A DNA stretch of 64,000 bases, taken from assembly GCA_008360955.1 (NCBI GenBank), contig LUCM01009895.1:313921-377920 (forward strand), given 5' to 3'. Made by a program: the position numbers and the translations under genes. Positions within the stretch are counted from its first letter, which is position 1. Each line of letters starts with the position of its first letter. The notes beneath the pieces are model-generated. The model worked only from the letters and a program-made list of their open reading frames with translations, was not told where the DNA came from and made no database searches. The DNA is from Fasciolopsis buskii (lineage: Eukaryota > Platyhelminthes > Trematoda > Plagiorchiida > Fasciolidae). This document shows positions 44,276 through 55,929 of this stretch, in pieces.

Positions 44276-44290
44276 ATACCCATCTTCCTT
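44276..44290. repeat. Target-site duplication, 5' side of the truncated PLE
   Basis: 15-bp atacccatcttcctt, identical to 43059-43073. It abuts the inverted 5' cap. Confidence 0.75.
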
Positions 44291-44389
44291 AGAAATGAAC
44301 TGCTTTCTTTGGTCAAAACACTATGGATATCCGATCCATTCTCAGCTCCCCCATGGTTCGGTACCTAAGACAGTGGTTCAGTTAATTTC

Positions 44390-45620
44390 TTGGGGAGATC
44401 ACTGCTTGAGTTAACAAATTTACGATCTGAACGGATTTATTGAACATATTTTCTGCTCTAGCAAAGGCTGAGCCATCTGGGGCACATGTTGCCCTGTGCG
44501 CTGATCGAGGCACCAATCCGTTCTGCTTTTATTTATCCCAGGAGCTATAGGTGAACTAGTGAACTATATGTGAGGCTCGTGGGTCAGGCACAGTTTTCGA
44601 TTATTTGTTGAGTTTCATTTCCTTGGTTGCATGTAGAATGTTCAGTCCAGCCGATAAATACGTAGGCTTTAGTGCGCACTTGATGTTTGGATTAATTCGG
44701 TTGAAAAGATGACCGCTCAATGGCAGGCTGATCACGAATCTCTTTTTCTCCATTAAGTCGACTGGAGTTGCTTTAGGTAGTTCTCTTTTATAAATACGAT
44801 AAACTGATTAAGATATTCATTTGTCCCAGGGGCCTCTGTTAGGATTTCTTCCTCCTCCTGCACTTGATCTGTGCTGCAGATATTTCGAGCTCTATAGAAA
44901 AGTATTTTTGGTAGACATTGTTCGTAGGCATCTAGTGCAAAGCTGAAAAACTGAATGAACTGCCCACTCCAATTTACTTTACAGTGAACTGTTTTCTGTA
45001 TTCTTTCGTCTGCACGTCATCAAAAAATCTTTCATTTTCTCTTTCATGTGCAGCTGAAAGACTTTGTTGTATTTTGCTAAGCAGATTGGAGAATTCAATA
45101 AGGTACTGCTCATCGACATATCGCTTATACACAGTGAATGGACATATATGACTATGCATTCCAAGGGAGATATCTGCTGTTGTGGGTCCAATAGGGCTAT
45201 CCAATGCAATTTCATCAATTTGTTTATGACTGCACTTTAAAGTCAAAAAGCATTTTTGAACATAAAATACTATGGTTCTTGATATATGGCATAAGAATAG
45301 GCAAGGTTAGATTCCGTGTAGAAAGTGCATCGCATTTATAGTCCATTGTTTCACGCAGTGCCACCGTGGTGAAAACTGAGTCAAGATCAACAGAAAACTA
45401 CTTCCTAGGACTTATTCTCGTATGGTCCAGTGTATTTGATAATTCAAGTGGGTCCTCTACACATTGTGATTTCATGTGTTTTCTAACAGGAGAGAGAGGG
45501 TATCCACTAACCAAGAAGCTTATTGTGTAAGACGGAGTTTTGAATAGAAACCATGGGTCTTGATGGGACACGTGCTCTGTGAGCTTTTTGAAAATATCTC
45601 TATCTTAGCGTTTGCGTGCC
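44390..45620 (-). mobile_element. Penelope-like element of a second family, RT to GIY-YIG, decayed
   Basis: Minus-strand order: an RT block equivalent to SFDVxSLFTNVPLxET, here S-V-D-L-D-S-V-F-T-T-V-A-L-R-E-T (about 45400-45345); QIDEIALDSPIGPTTADIS (45225-45165), where the usual motif is QxDGVAMGSPLGPTLADI; the catalytic Y-K-R-Y-V-D-E (about 45128-45108), with Glu in place of the second Asp; the thumb W-S-G-Q-F-I-Q-F (about 44975-44950) and C-S-T-D; and a relic of the GIY-YIG region, R-T-D-W-C-L-D-Q-R (about 44510). Stops and frameshifts are frequent. Thumb and nuclease sequences differ clearly from those of the neighbouring truncated PLE, so it is a different family. Confidence 0.85.
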
Positions 45621-45846
45621 TATTGGTTTCATTCTATTGTTTACACCCTCAGATATAAAACCATGCATCAGTAGTATCGACAGCTGCTTTGTTATTTGTT
45701 TTTCTGCGAGCGAGTTGCTATCTGAAGAGTATCAAGAAGAAATCATCCGCCGCTTCTCAGGATATTTTCCATCTTACCAGGATAACCTCGTTTACCTACA
45801 CTCACAATGCTCGACCCTATATCTGGCTGGCCAAAAATTTGCTTGT

Positions 45847-46000
45847 GTTTGTCCACACCGGTTATTTTCCATCATGTTGCTCCTCGTCCTGTTAACATAT
45901 TTTACGTGCAAGGTTGAGAAGATCAAAAGGAATGCTTGTACCTCGCACTCTGCCTTCTATCCGTTATGTTCAACTTGAGCAAGTTGACCCGGTGTTTTGA
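45847..46000 (+). repeat. Dispersed repeat family R1, copy 3
   Basis: Aligns with 5186-5325 (+) and with the reverse complement of 4681-4835. It shares TGTTGCTCCTCGTC, TTTTACGTGC and TGCCTTCTATCCGTT blocks at matching spacing. It lies about 230 bp beyond the 5' side of the decayed PLE. Confidence 0.55.
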
Positions 46001-46009
46001 ACAAAATAA

Positions 46010-48640
46010 GCATCAAAGGTAAATATAATCAACCAGATGTGTCCATCATGTTTGCTGGCTTTGCACTTGATATTCTTATTTAACTAGGTTCTGTTACAAA
46101 CAGTAAAAAGAAACAGCGTTCAAATACCTCCAACATGCACAGATGCGTGTGATAAGAATTAGCTAGTTTAATTTCATTCCTGCCAAGTAAATCGTCACAA
46201 TGTTACGTCAGATCTAACTGTGAAACTGATAGATTTATTTGGTATCTCGCACGTCTGTTGCATATGTACATTTGAAAGCACTTTGGTCTATCGAAAGATG
46301 TAAACGCATAAGCAGAAAAATATTACGATTTTGTGCTGCCGTCCGCTGGTCAGAATCGGACGACTGCACTCTGTCCATGTTTGCTGGAGGTGCCCTTACC
46401 ACTATTTATACGCATGCAAGGTACATTGCTTGAGTCTACAAGGCCAGCGGAAAATTCCATCGTTGACCATCGATTCATTTTGTCTCAGTAATTTTCTCGA
46501 GATAATATTTTTGCTTCGTTCCCTTTGTTTTTCAAGTAACCCAAAGCATCAATAAACATGGGTATATATGTTAACGTTTGACATTGCTTCAATAAATGAT
46601 TGGAAAAATTCTTTCCACGAAGTCCAACCACCTCATGCGGTCACATGACGATGAAAAACAGTTCTTATACCCTGGAAGTAAAACAACAAACCTTTACAGG
46701 CAGATTTAACAAAACTGACCTTCGCAAAATGTTGTACGCAGCCAGACTATTAGTGATCATTATCACATCAAAAGAAAAATGGCCTTCAAAAGTGGATCGC
46801 AATAAAACCTGTTCAGTAGGTCCTTCAATGAGCATAGAAAAAGGTTTTCGATGTTGTGAATTTTTCAAAGTTTTGTAAATTTTGTCAGTGCTTTTGACGT
46901 GGGTATTGCGTCCGATTATCCGAAATGCAGCCAAAAGTACAGTGATTCAAAAATCATTTTTCAAAATATTTTGTTACTTTATTGTTGCGATGAGTAAACT
47001 GTTCTGTTTCCATCAATTATTAATCATTTTGGCAGTTCTTCTGCCACATTATCAACATAGTGGGGTCTTTACAAGGCAGCACATTTAAAGAATAAAGAAT
47101 CTGAAAGAAAATAGTGGGAAAATGACTTAAATGGTAAAGCGGGTGTCACTTAAATGGATTGTGACTACAGGTTGTCTGTTGCAAAACGATGATGATAATT
47201 GTATGGAAGTAATAGGAACCGTTTGGTGGACAGGAGAGTTGTATGCTTTGAGGATCGTCACCTAGGCGGATGTGGACGGCCGATTTATCAAGGTTGTATG
47301 AAATATTATGGCTCTAAAATATTGCCGAACTAGCTGGAAAAAGACTGTGATTTGGGATTATCCTTAGACCAATTATGTCGATCCTAGCTGTGTTCCAATG
47401 TGGGCTAATTGTAAGGAGGAAACTGGAGCCAGACCTTATTGATAACCTGTAAAATTCGTGTTGAGTGAACTAATTAGCAATCACACTTGTGTGTTTCTTC
47501 CATAGGTACGTCAATATTGGTGTAGCATTTGTGTCATGCAATGACATTAGATACCTTTGTGTGAATGCAGTCATGGAGGTGGGTATAGGTTGTTTGTGCT
47601 ATTTAACCGCTGATAGCCGTAAATAATGTACAAACACTCATTATTTCGGAAATTTCATAACAACCTACCCCGGTGAATACACTTCTTGCGTAAGGAATTT
47701 AGTACATAGTACAGGAAACAACGTTCGCGCGACACTCCGAACCGTCGGCAACAATGAACCACCTAAGATTGTGATCAAGAGGGTAAAGCGCACCAGTAGC
47801 CACTGCAGGTTCAACCGCTGCATAATCTGTGATAGCGGTTGTTCAAAATGCGTTGTTTTTTTCATTGTACCTCAAAGAAGAGAACAGATCATGAATTCTG
47901 CTCCCAAGGACAACACAAACATCCAAAGGATGTGGATATATATGATCGATTCATTTCCGGCGGATTACGTGCACATCGTGGGGCCTGTGGTTCTGAGGAG
48001 GATGTTTTTCCACACTCCAAGCCCGATAGGCCGGGGAGTGGGATGATTTTAGTTCAAACACTTCTACCAGTAAATGGCATCCAATGTGACACGGAGCACT
48101 ACTGGGTGTATAAACATAAGGGAAATTTTTCTGTGAGCCGCTAACGTCCTCAAATGTGAAAATCTACTGATGCGACCTAATTTCGAAAACCATCAAGCCA
48201 TGTGTCATATATAATATTTGGTGTTGGCCTATCTGGACTTGATGGTACTTTCTCACCCTTAGATAGACGACTTTCTAGACACGTTGGCATACAGTTTTTA
48301 TCCTAAATTTTTTGTCATACATTTTCGACGCATTGTGTCTGTGGAGAAAATCTCAGTTGCGGTTTAAAATGCCTTTTGGAAGAAAGATGAGGGTAATGCC
48401 TTCTGGTCAACGTTCATCTTACCACGTATTGCCGAATTGGTGAGAAGCAGTTTGAATCTACCAGCTAATTGTAAGATGAAAGAATTAAGAGCGCACTTCT
48501 AACGCCTGAATTATAAGAAAAAATGACTCAGTATGTCTAAAACAAAGTTGTGAAACTGGAAAGATAATTTGGGGAAGTCTACAAACTTCCCCCAGCTTGA
48601 TACTTAATCGAACTTTACTCTTTATAGGAAACGACCGCAA
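46010..48640. other. Gene-free stretch, nothing recognised
   Basis: Short frames only, none with recognised motifs. No repeats or RNA genes recognised. Confidence 0.5.
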
Positions 48641-48652
48641 TAGGTTTTCTGC

Positions 48653-48910
48653 TCATCCATAGGTTGCATAGTCACAAAATGCCCACGGTTTTCCCAGACT
48701 GAAATCAGTGAAAAGGAACACTCCCAGAAGAAAGAAGACCGTACAGATGCGGAATGGACCAATACGGTCAGTCAAAACATTAAATATTATTGTGAGCTGT
48801 ACCGGGATTTTCAGGGTGGAGGAAACGGCAAGTAACTTAATGACATTCAGTAGAGACGTTTCCATTTTTGTACACTGCTCCTCCACACTGATGTTCATTC
48901 TGAAGAACAT
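48653..48910 (-). pseudogene. Possible MFS-transporter-like fragment, weak
   Basis: A minus-strand frame of 85 codons contains two hydrophobic segments joined by I-P-V-Q-L-T-I-I-F-N-V-L-T-D-R-I-G. This resembles the helix-7/loop/helix-8 pattern of SLC22-type major facilitator transporters (E-x-P...D-R-x-G-R-R), with two extra residues and the R-R pair missing. No flanking exons were recognised and splice sites are poor. It may be chance or a decayed exon. Confidence 0.2.
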
Positions 48911-48929
48911 AACTTCCTATTAGTAAATT

Positions 48930-51290
48930 CATTTTTCAGGTGGCGCTGCCACTGAAGGTCTGCCGAGGATGAAATGTGTATGCCTGGAGATAGCAAAAGT
49001 ATTTGTAATGTTCCAGCAGCCAAACGCAAACCGAATTGTGGGAGATACACAATGAGCTGATATGTTCACAGTAGAATTATCATAAAACTCTATTTTCGCA
49101 GCCTTCATACTGAGATCACAATTGCATGTTAAGCGTGAATTGTGTTTCATTCATTTACGAACCATAGCGTCGATTGGGATTACACTCAGCGAGTGGGAAA
49201 ATCCCGTGAACCGTTAAACTGATCTCAACACACTAGCCGGTTGCCCCCACGGTACAATGAATTGTGAACTGCTATTGTAGAATGTACTGACTAATAGATT
49301 TTCGGGCAAAATTTGTGCAGAGCGCGTGTAGAGACATGCGATAATTATACTAGTGAAGCAGCGGACGAAAACAACATTTCCTGGTCAGACCAATCTGAAG
49401 GGACTGTTCTGACCGCGGCACAGTATGCTTGTTAGTATTGGGTGAGTTGTGTTCTGCCATTTTATTGTACTTAAACGTGATCCTCTGAAAAGTTTGTGCA
49501 AATTCTACCATACAAAACATACGGGAAGAAGTGTGGTGATACTCCCAATGAATAGCATGTAGTGCCAAACAGATGTGCAGCGTTTTTAGATCCCGTGTTG
49601 TTTTTTGTGCATTCCCCACCGGGCTACTTATCTAACTGTCAGTAGACAAATTAACCAAAGTTCGTCCTAATCATGGGTTTCTTGCTTGATTACCAAGTTC
49701 CAGTTTCTTCTTGAAATTCAACCAAGTAAAATTTGCCGTAAAAGCAAGATTATCGATGAATATTTACTGACCACTGTTATATTCATTTCACACTAAACGT
49801 CCACAGCGATCCATATTGTTTGCGGATAGAAAATGCAGCATGGATATTCCCCTCCTATCGCAATCGCAACTCCCCCTGAGTAATTACGTCGACAGTTAAT
49901 ACGAACTACAAGGTAAGAGCATCGATAACTTGGTTTTTTGGGTGTTCAAAAGGACTGGAAGTACGTCTCTTGGCCCAGGTTTGCATTTTGCTTTCTCCTA
50001 TGGAAATACACAATGATGACATCATCCTGCGAATGATGTATGTAATACGCTGCGCAGCTAATAAAGCAAGTAAGAAATAACGGATAAAATGTCTACTCAT
50101 CAGCGTATTCTCCGTATTCTGGCCATTTTAAATCAGAGTCATCAGACGGTTAGAAAACACGAGATGAACCGTTTTAGTCTGGAATTCTTTGTTGCCGGTG
50201 GGGGTAAGAGCTGGTTTGGGCCACCATTTAGTTCGCCGACCTCATTTTGGGCATTTAGTGCAGTATCAGATACAGTGTAAATGTAAATCGGAAAAATATT
50301 TGTCGATTTTCAATGGAATCAGGAGGGATAAACAGGTTTCTTTACAGGCCAGCACAACCTGAATAATGATGCCAATACTTTGTCATTCCTGTCATTTTGC
50401 ATCGCAATTACTCGATGACGTTTGGAACGGTGGTCAAAGTGGAACATCTAAGATAAATTTGTGAATTATAAGCAACATGGATCACTTTGCATGTTTAATC
50501 CATATTTCAAGGAATCATAATGACGGGGATGACTACATTCGGTTACCTGACCTCATGATGAGAATTAGAAACCGCTCTCCTGTCTAAATCACGCAACACG
50601 TACTTGCACCTACTAGAAGGAATCCCTGAGGGTTTTGAACATATCCTGTACAGTTGTATTTTCCGCTGAGTGTTAGTGAAAAACACGGCATTTGAGGAGC
50701 TACTGCGTCTGGTATTTGGCATTGGCGATAATATTGACATGGGTCCACAGCAAAGATGCTTTGGAATAAAGTTTTCGTCGTGATTGGAAATAAAACTTGA
50801 ATATGAGTGTTTCGAAATATTAAAACCCGCTTCTACACTGGGGTTCCGATAAGTGCAGTTTGTATTTCTGTCCTCAATTATATGTTGTGTTTGTGTCGCG
50901 ATTCCTAGTTCGTAATGTTATTAGAGACTCGTGAATTATCTGCTTTGTTAATTCTCATTGTCATTAAGAATTACTGCAGTATTACTTTTACAAAACGCTT
51001 TTTGCGCCATTCGCGTCCTATTTCACGCTTTTACTAACACGACAGTTGCAACTCTCCGGTCGTCGGCAATATTCCGACCTAATTTATCGCCCATAACGTT
51101 AATTCTTCACTACATAAGACGAGATTGTTAGCAAACCCCCTGACCCACTGGCTTCATACTATTGAAGAAATCTATTGCAAAGAAATATTTATTCGTCAAT
51201 AATCTTGATTTCACAGCAAACTTTATTTGACAAAATTATACCACTGCGCAATAAGTAGTCTTGTCTGTCAGACCGGACACCGATAGACTA
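48930..51290. other. Gene-free stretch, nothing recognised
   Basis: One short plus-strand frame follows a TTTTTCAG acceptor at 48940 and ends at a stop at 49053 (37 codons), without recognisable content. Nothing else stands out. Confidence 0.45.
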
Positions 51291-51294
51291 GGTG

Positions 51295-51332
51295 ACGTTT
51301 CGTTGATCTGTCTACTGACGATCATAACAGTA
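51295..51332 (-). ncRNA. Degenerate hammerhead-like hairpin, weak
   Basis: On the minus strand a GTTATGATC / GATCAAC hairpin (one unpaired base) is followed directly by GAAACGTC. The 3' core strand matches PLE hammerheads, but a CTGANGA strand before the stem is not recognisable. It may be an old PLE terminal remnant. Confidence 0.25.
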
Positions 51333-52089
51333 GCCAAGCGCAAATTGCAGATTAAATAGACGAAACAAGTTTCGGTCATTATGACGCCCTGTCGGACGAG
51401 CTATTCACTGTTTGCAAGCTTAAGACATGCGTCGGACGAGGTAAGGATTTACGAAGTACGTTCGAAAATTTTCCAATGAGTTAAATTACTAGTTCGGGCC
51501 TAATTATCGCTTTCATATATGAATGTTTATATGCTACATTATTCAGGGAAACGTACCCAGGTACACGAGTATATAAATGCACACGCAAAAATTCTCATGT
51601 TGTTTCCTTTCGTTTGCAGCTTACATCATAATGTCCTTTTATTTTCATTTGTTCCTGTACACTGTTATAATAATGATAATAATAACTAATAAGTCTTTGT
51701 ATATTCAATTCTTAGTATTCATTTTCCTTGGCATTGCAGTTTCTGACAGCAACTGAAACGACTTGCTTGGTGGGGGGAATGTTACTAGGTCTACTAAGTC
51801 TCGTTATGCACCATGGTAACAAAAAATATCTGACAATAAATCGGATGTGTAAACCTTGGCAAATATGAGAAAAATTTGCGGGTATAAGCTAGATTTATTG
51901 ATAGTGACTAAACTTCCACCTTGAAAAGTCGCTCCTGTGAAGCTAAAAGAGAATTGTTATGGAAATGGAATGAATATGTTACTGGGCATATTTCGGAAAT
52001 TAAGAAAATGGTAATCTGGAGAACCTGATCATTGTTTAAACCGACGATTTTGGGTATAAATATACGTAAAACCGGAAATGGCGTCAATT

Positions 52090-52400
52090 GCGCTCTCATG
52101 GCTGCCACGGCTGTTCGTGTGGACGCTGCTGCTGCACATACTGGTGATACTGGAGCGTTTAGATGTCACGTTCGCCGTTTTTATGCTAGTTTTTCTGATT
52201 TTGAATCTGATTTAGAAATCAAAGTGGTCGTCGGTAAGTCTGTTACCTTTTCAAGTGGTATTTATTTGAAGGATTCCAAATATTGACCGTTATTACGCGC
52301 GCAGTCGTAAGCTAACCCCAGAGCAGGAGGCGCACGTAATTAGTATGATGGCAGTTTTTGGAAATTCTAGAGAAGTTTGTCGATATGCGCGGGATAAGTT
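52090..52400 (+). pseudogene. Possible FAR1/MULE-type protein fragment running into the assembly gap
   Basis: One plus-strand frame reads F-R-C-H-V-R-R-F-Y-A-S-F-S-D-F-E-S-D-L-E. After a frameshift near 52290, R-K-L-T-P-E-Q-E-A-H-V-I-S-M-M and R-E-V-C-R-Y-A-R-D-K-F continue up to the N run. A Ser/Phe-rich start followed by a helix-turn-helix-like segment resembles the N-terminal part of MULE-transposase-related (FAR1-like) proteins expanded in flatworms. The rest would lie in or beyond the gap. The call is by pattern and is tentative. Confidence 0.3.
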
Positions 52401-52616
52401 NNNNNNNNNNNNNNNNNNNNNNNNNNNNNNNNNNNNNNNNNNNNNNNNNNNNNNNNNNNNNNNNNNNNNNNNNNNNNNNNNNNNNNNNNNNNNNNNNNNN
52501 NNNNNNNNNNNNNNNNNNNNNNNNNNNNNNNNNNNNNNNNNNNNNNNNNNNNNNNNNNNNNNNNNNNNNNNNNNNNNNNNNNNNNNNNNNNNNNNNNNNN
52601 NNNNNNNNNNNNNNNN
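52401..52616. other. Assembly gap (216 N)
   Basis: A run of 216 undetermined bases. Order and orientation of the flanking parts depend on scaffolding. Confidence 1.
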
Positions 52617-52619
52617 TCG

Positions 52620-53250
52620 GACAGATGAAGACGAGGCAAACGAAGGACGACGGATATGCAAGGAACAAGGACCGCGGGAGGGACGGGATTGACGAGAACG
52701 CCCCCACGGCCCCTTTTGGGGCTACCACTATTTGATTACGGTCACCGATTTCCAAAATCGGTGATTTCTGCTGAGTTCATTGTGTGTATTAGGTTGTTGG
52801 TACGTGAGTCTTCTTTCACGTGCGCAACAAAGGTTCGGGTTTTGGTGCTCATTGGTTTAGGAGTAGAGAAACTAGTCCACTGTACGCATGTAAATGTTAG
52901 AAGTGTATGCTGAGTCAGACAGGTTTGTGTTTGCCTAAAGATGCTTATAGGTGTCGTTCGCCATATATACCTGGCCAAAGAGAGAGGGCGATTAACATGA
53001 CACGGGGTTGGCAGAGGGGTCGTACGTTTTGCCGTTGGGCATTATATGCATATATCGCACGACTAAGTGGCTAACGGGTAAATGCATGTATTTTCAGATA
53101 AGGAATTCATTGCTTGCGTTGACGTCAATTGCTATACGCAGTTATGCATAAGTAGTCTTCCCTCATGGGGCCACAATTGTTTAAGAACATTTATTTAATA
53201 GCTAACTTGTGCATGTGGGTGCAACAACGTATATGATGCACATGTCCAGT
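52620..53250. other. Gene-free stretch after the gap
   Basis: No recognised continuation of the fragment seen before the gap and no other supported feature. Confidence 0.45.
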
Positions 53251-53264
53251 GGAAACATAAACGG

Positions 53265-53650
53265 TTGTATATATGTAGATTTATGTATATATACATATAT
53301 ATATATACATAGAAGCATGTGTCTACTATAAACGCGTATAGGGATTTATTAAGTTCCGCCATTTTAATGTCCACACTTTATACCTAAGGGTGCACATTTA
53401 TTTCTTTACATTTTTTCGCATCTACATGTATATATATACGGATACATATATGTACATGTAAATATACACATTTGGGCCACTTTATATCGATTTCAGTCAT
53501 ACCTAAACGCATTAAATGGACAAACACAATTCATGTGACGATTAAGCAGTCAAAAGTGTATATAAATATTATATCACCCCGGTGCATACGTATGTTCACA
53601 TGTATAAGTACATATTTATACATATACACATATATATGTAAATTATATTT
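53265..53650. repeat. AT-rich TATA/ACATAT simple-repeat tract
   Basis: Repeated ATGTATATATACAT-like and CATATATATG-like strings, many of them palindromic, at about 53265-53315, 53425-53470 and 53600-53645, with unique sequence between. Confidence 0.8.
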
Positions 53651-53914
53651 AGGTAGACATCCTCGCCATTTTGGGGCAGACAGATATTTATATAAATTTT
53701 CAATTTCCCAGCCATCAACGAAAATACGCTATAAAAAAGGTCACTTTCACTATCACAGCCAATACTTTTTACGGGTTTAGCATGCTAATTGGACATTTTT
53801 TATTTTTCTGTACAGAATAACATCAATATTATCCTCCTAGCTTCGCTGCTTCTGATTGATCAATTTTTCACCATGTTGAAAAATTATATCAGCTGACATT
53901 TAACAGCAACCGTT

Positions 53915-53962
53915 ACCAGTTATCGCGGTGGGGACAGTTACAACTATCAGTTATCGCGGGTG
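53915..53962 (+). repeat. Short tandem duplication around AGTTATCGCGG
   Basis: CAGTTATCGCGG occurs twice about 30 bp apart, followed in both by TGG and a GA-GTTAC or CAGTTAC string. It is a local duplication of about 30 bp of unknown role. Confidence 0.6.
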
Positions 53963-53969
53963 GACGAGT

Positions 53970-55425
53970 TACGTCCAACGGTTTGAACGCCCGCAAAACC
54001 ATGGCCGTTTCGCGGGGGTGGAAGTTTAGTAAATACCAGATTTATTTATCTGTGATCAAAAGAACCGCTCCCGAGTTGACCCAAGCGTATTGCGAAGTGG
54101 TTGATTTGGTGTCGTCTAGTATGTTAGTCGGTGTATCTTAGGCGGCAAATTTGGGCAATGACTGGAGGCTTTTTAGAGGTGTCTGCGTTGGCGTTATATT
54201 GATTTTCCCCTAACTTCCCGACAAATATTCTAGTTCATTTTCTTGTTTCGATCATTAAATAACAGGTTGCTGGAGGATGGGACGTCAAATAATAAATAAT
54301 TATTTGCTATGTTCCGCCGTGGTAGTGTGCAAATAATGTAAGAATAAAACTGTGATTGTTATAAATTAGCAAATGTTGTTTTAATAGGTCCGTAGCCCCA
54401 TTGTACCTGTGATTGCGGAGAATACAGCTCCATTTTTGTTGGTCGTCGGTGTCTTCTTTTTACCATTAAGATATTTGGGTCCCAGTTTACTGGAGACGCT
54501 ATTACTCTTTCGCGATCTAATGTTGTCCGAGAATATTTCAGAAAAGTAGCAATTCAAATCGAGAAATTATTTTGCACATCCAATGGGGTCGGAAATCAGA
54601 GATGTACTCCTATAAAACGCAATGCGATTAGCACAGCATGGATTAGGAAAATACCTTGTAAAAATGGAGCATTTAAATATATGGCTCAAGGCAACTTTGG
54701 TTCATGACAGTTGTTAGTTAGGCTACAGAAAGAGGTCAAGTTGCGGATTGTTTGGGCTCCTTAATACCGAAGTACACGCGTTAAAAAATTTCTGTTTAGT
54801 GCCCTTAGGTGAACAGAAATGACAACGGTCCTGATGGAGCAGGCAGTGCAGGTCAGTGTGTTTTCCACCTAAGACTGTTTTGTATTATGGTCATGATGAC
54901 GTGAAATTAATCCCCTGAGGTTTCTGACAGTGATACACATGCACTCGGACAATGCTGTCCTACTGGCATAACTCTGAATGTCTTTATTTACAACCAGCCG
55001 GAAGGCAGAAACCCGAATTCCGCAGTTTAGGTTGTCTTAGGCTAAACAAAATATTATATTGATCCCAGAATTATCGCAGCTGAACAGCAACGGACTTGAA
55101 CTTTTATTAAGCAAACTGTAATGTTGGAACGACCAAAGCTGATTTTCAACACAGGACAGGTTTGTAAAGCGTAAAGCTATACATACAATTAAAAATGAGT
55201 CACGAGATTGAAGCGGTTAACGGCTGAATGGGAAACGGTCAGAAACAACAAAGCAAACAGTAATTACCTATTGCTGCGGTGCACCTTGGTCAGATCGTGC
55301 CGTGGGTATGGGAACGCAGCTGGTGCGTCTGCTGGCAATGATCCAGTCTATCATAATGAAGGTCAGCCGATAACTGGCAGACGTGGCTTCATGTTGGACA
55401 CCAACACTCGCGAAAATGGCGCTAA
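53970..55425. other. Gene-free stretch, nothing recognised
   Basis: Short frames only and no family motif. No repeat other than the one at 53915-53962 was recognised. Confidence 0.45.
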
Positions 55426-55429
55426 AAAC

Positions 55430-55925
55430 CAATAACGTTTAGGAGGCATTCATAATGCGATCCCGAAGTTGTCTTCCATCGGATTTTGAAGTTGCACTTT
55501 GCGGAATCGTTTCAGTCAAAAGAATGGTGGAGACTAGAGCAACAAACCAAAAACGATAAATGTACTGTATATATTGTGAAGCCGAAATGGTACAGATGAT
55601 ACAATGAACAATTGGGTAGATTGCGGCAAAAAGTGCCATGTGATAGATAATGCTCACCAGTGGAGACCCTCGGAAGTCCAGCCCGAGCGGTAAAGTAATA
55701 TCTTGTGTGCACTAAAATAAAGACAAACAAACAAACCGAGCACCAAAAAGCCAATCTTAAGAAAAAGTCTGTCCGAAAATAAGCCGTTTTCTTTAATAGA
55801 TCGATGTCACTGCAATTGCCCCAGCAAATCACTGTTTAGGCAGGGCTCGCACAAGAGGGTCCGTCACAGCTTGGCCGCCATGCTCACATGTTAGAACCGA
55901 TGAATGAACGCATGCAAGCACTGGT
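55430..55925. repeat. Diverged direct repeat D1, copy 1
   Basis: Aligns with 57440-57930 along its length with nearly constant spacing. Anchors are TGTCTTCcaTcGGATTtTGAAG, aataGATCGATgtcactgca and gaATGAACgcatGC, in capitals where shared. Minus-strand translations share a short similarity (GNCSDIDL against GSCSGIDL, both followed by a hydrophobic segment), so the unit may be a decayed coding duplication. The family is not recognised. Confidence 0.6.
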
Positions 55926-55929
55926 GTGC

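Noticed and set aside
52293..52755. Several open frames spanning the N run
   Set aside because: They are open only because undetermined bases contain no stop codons.
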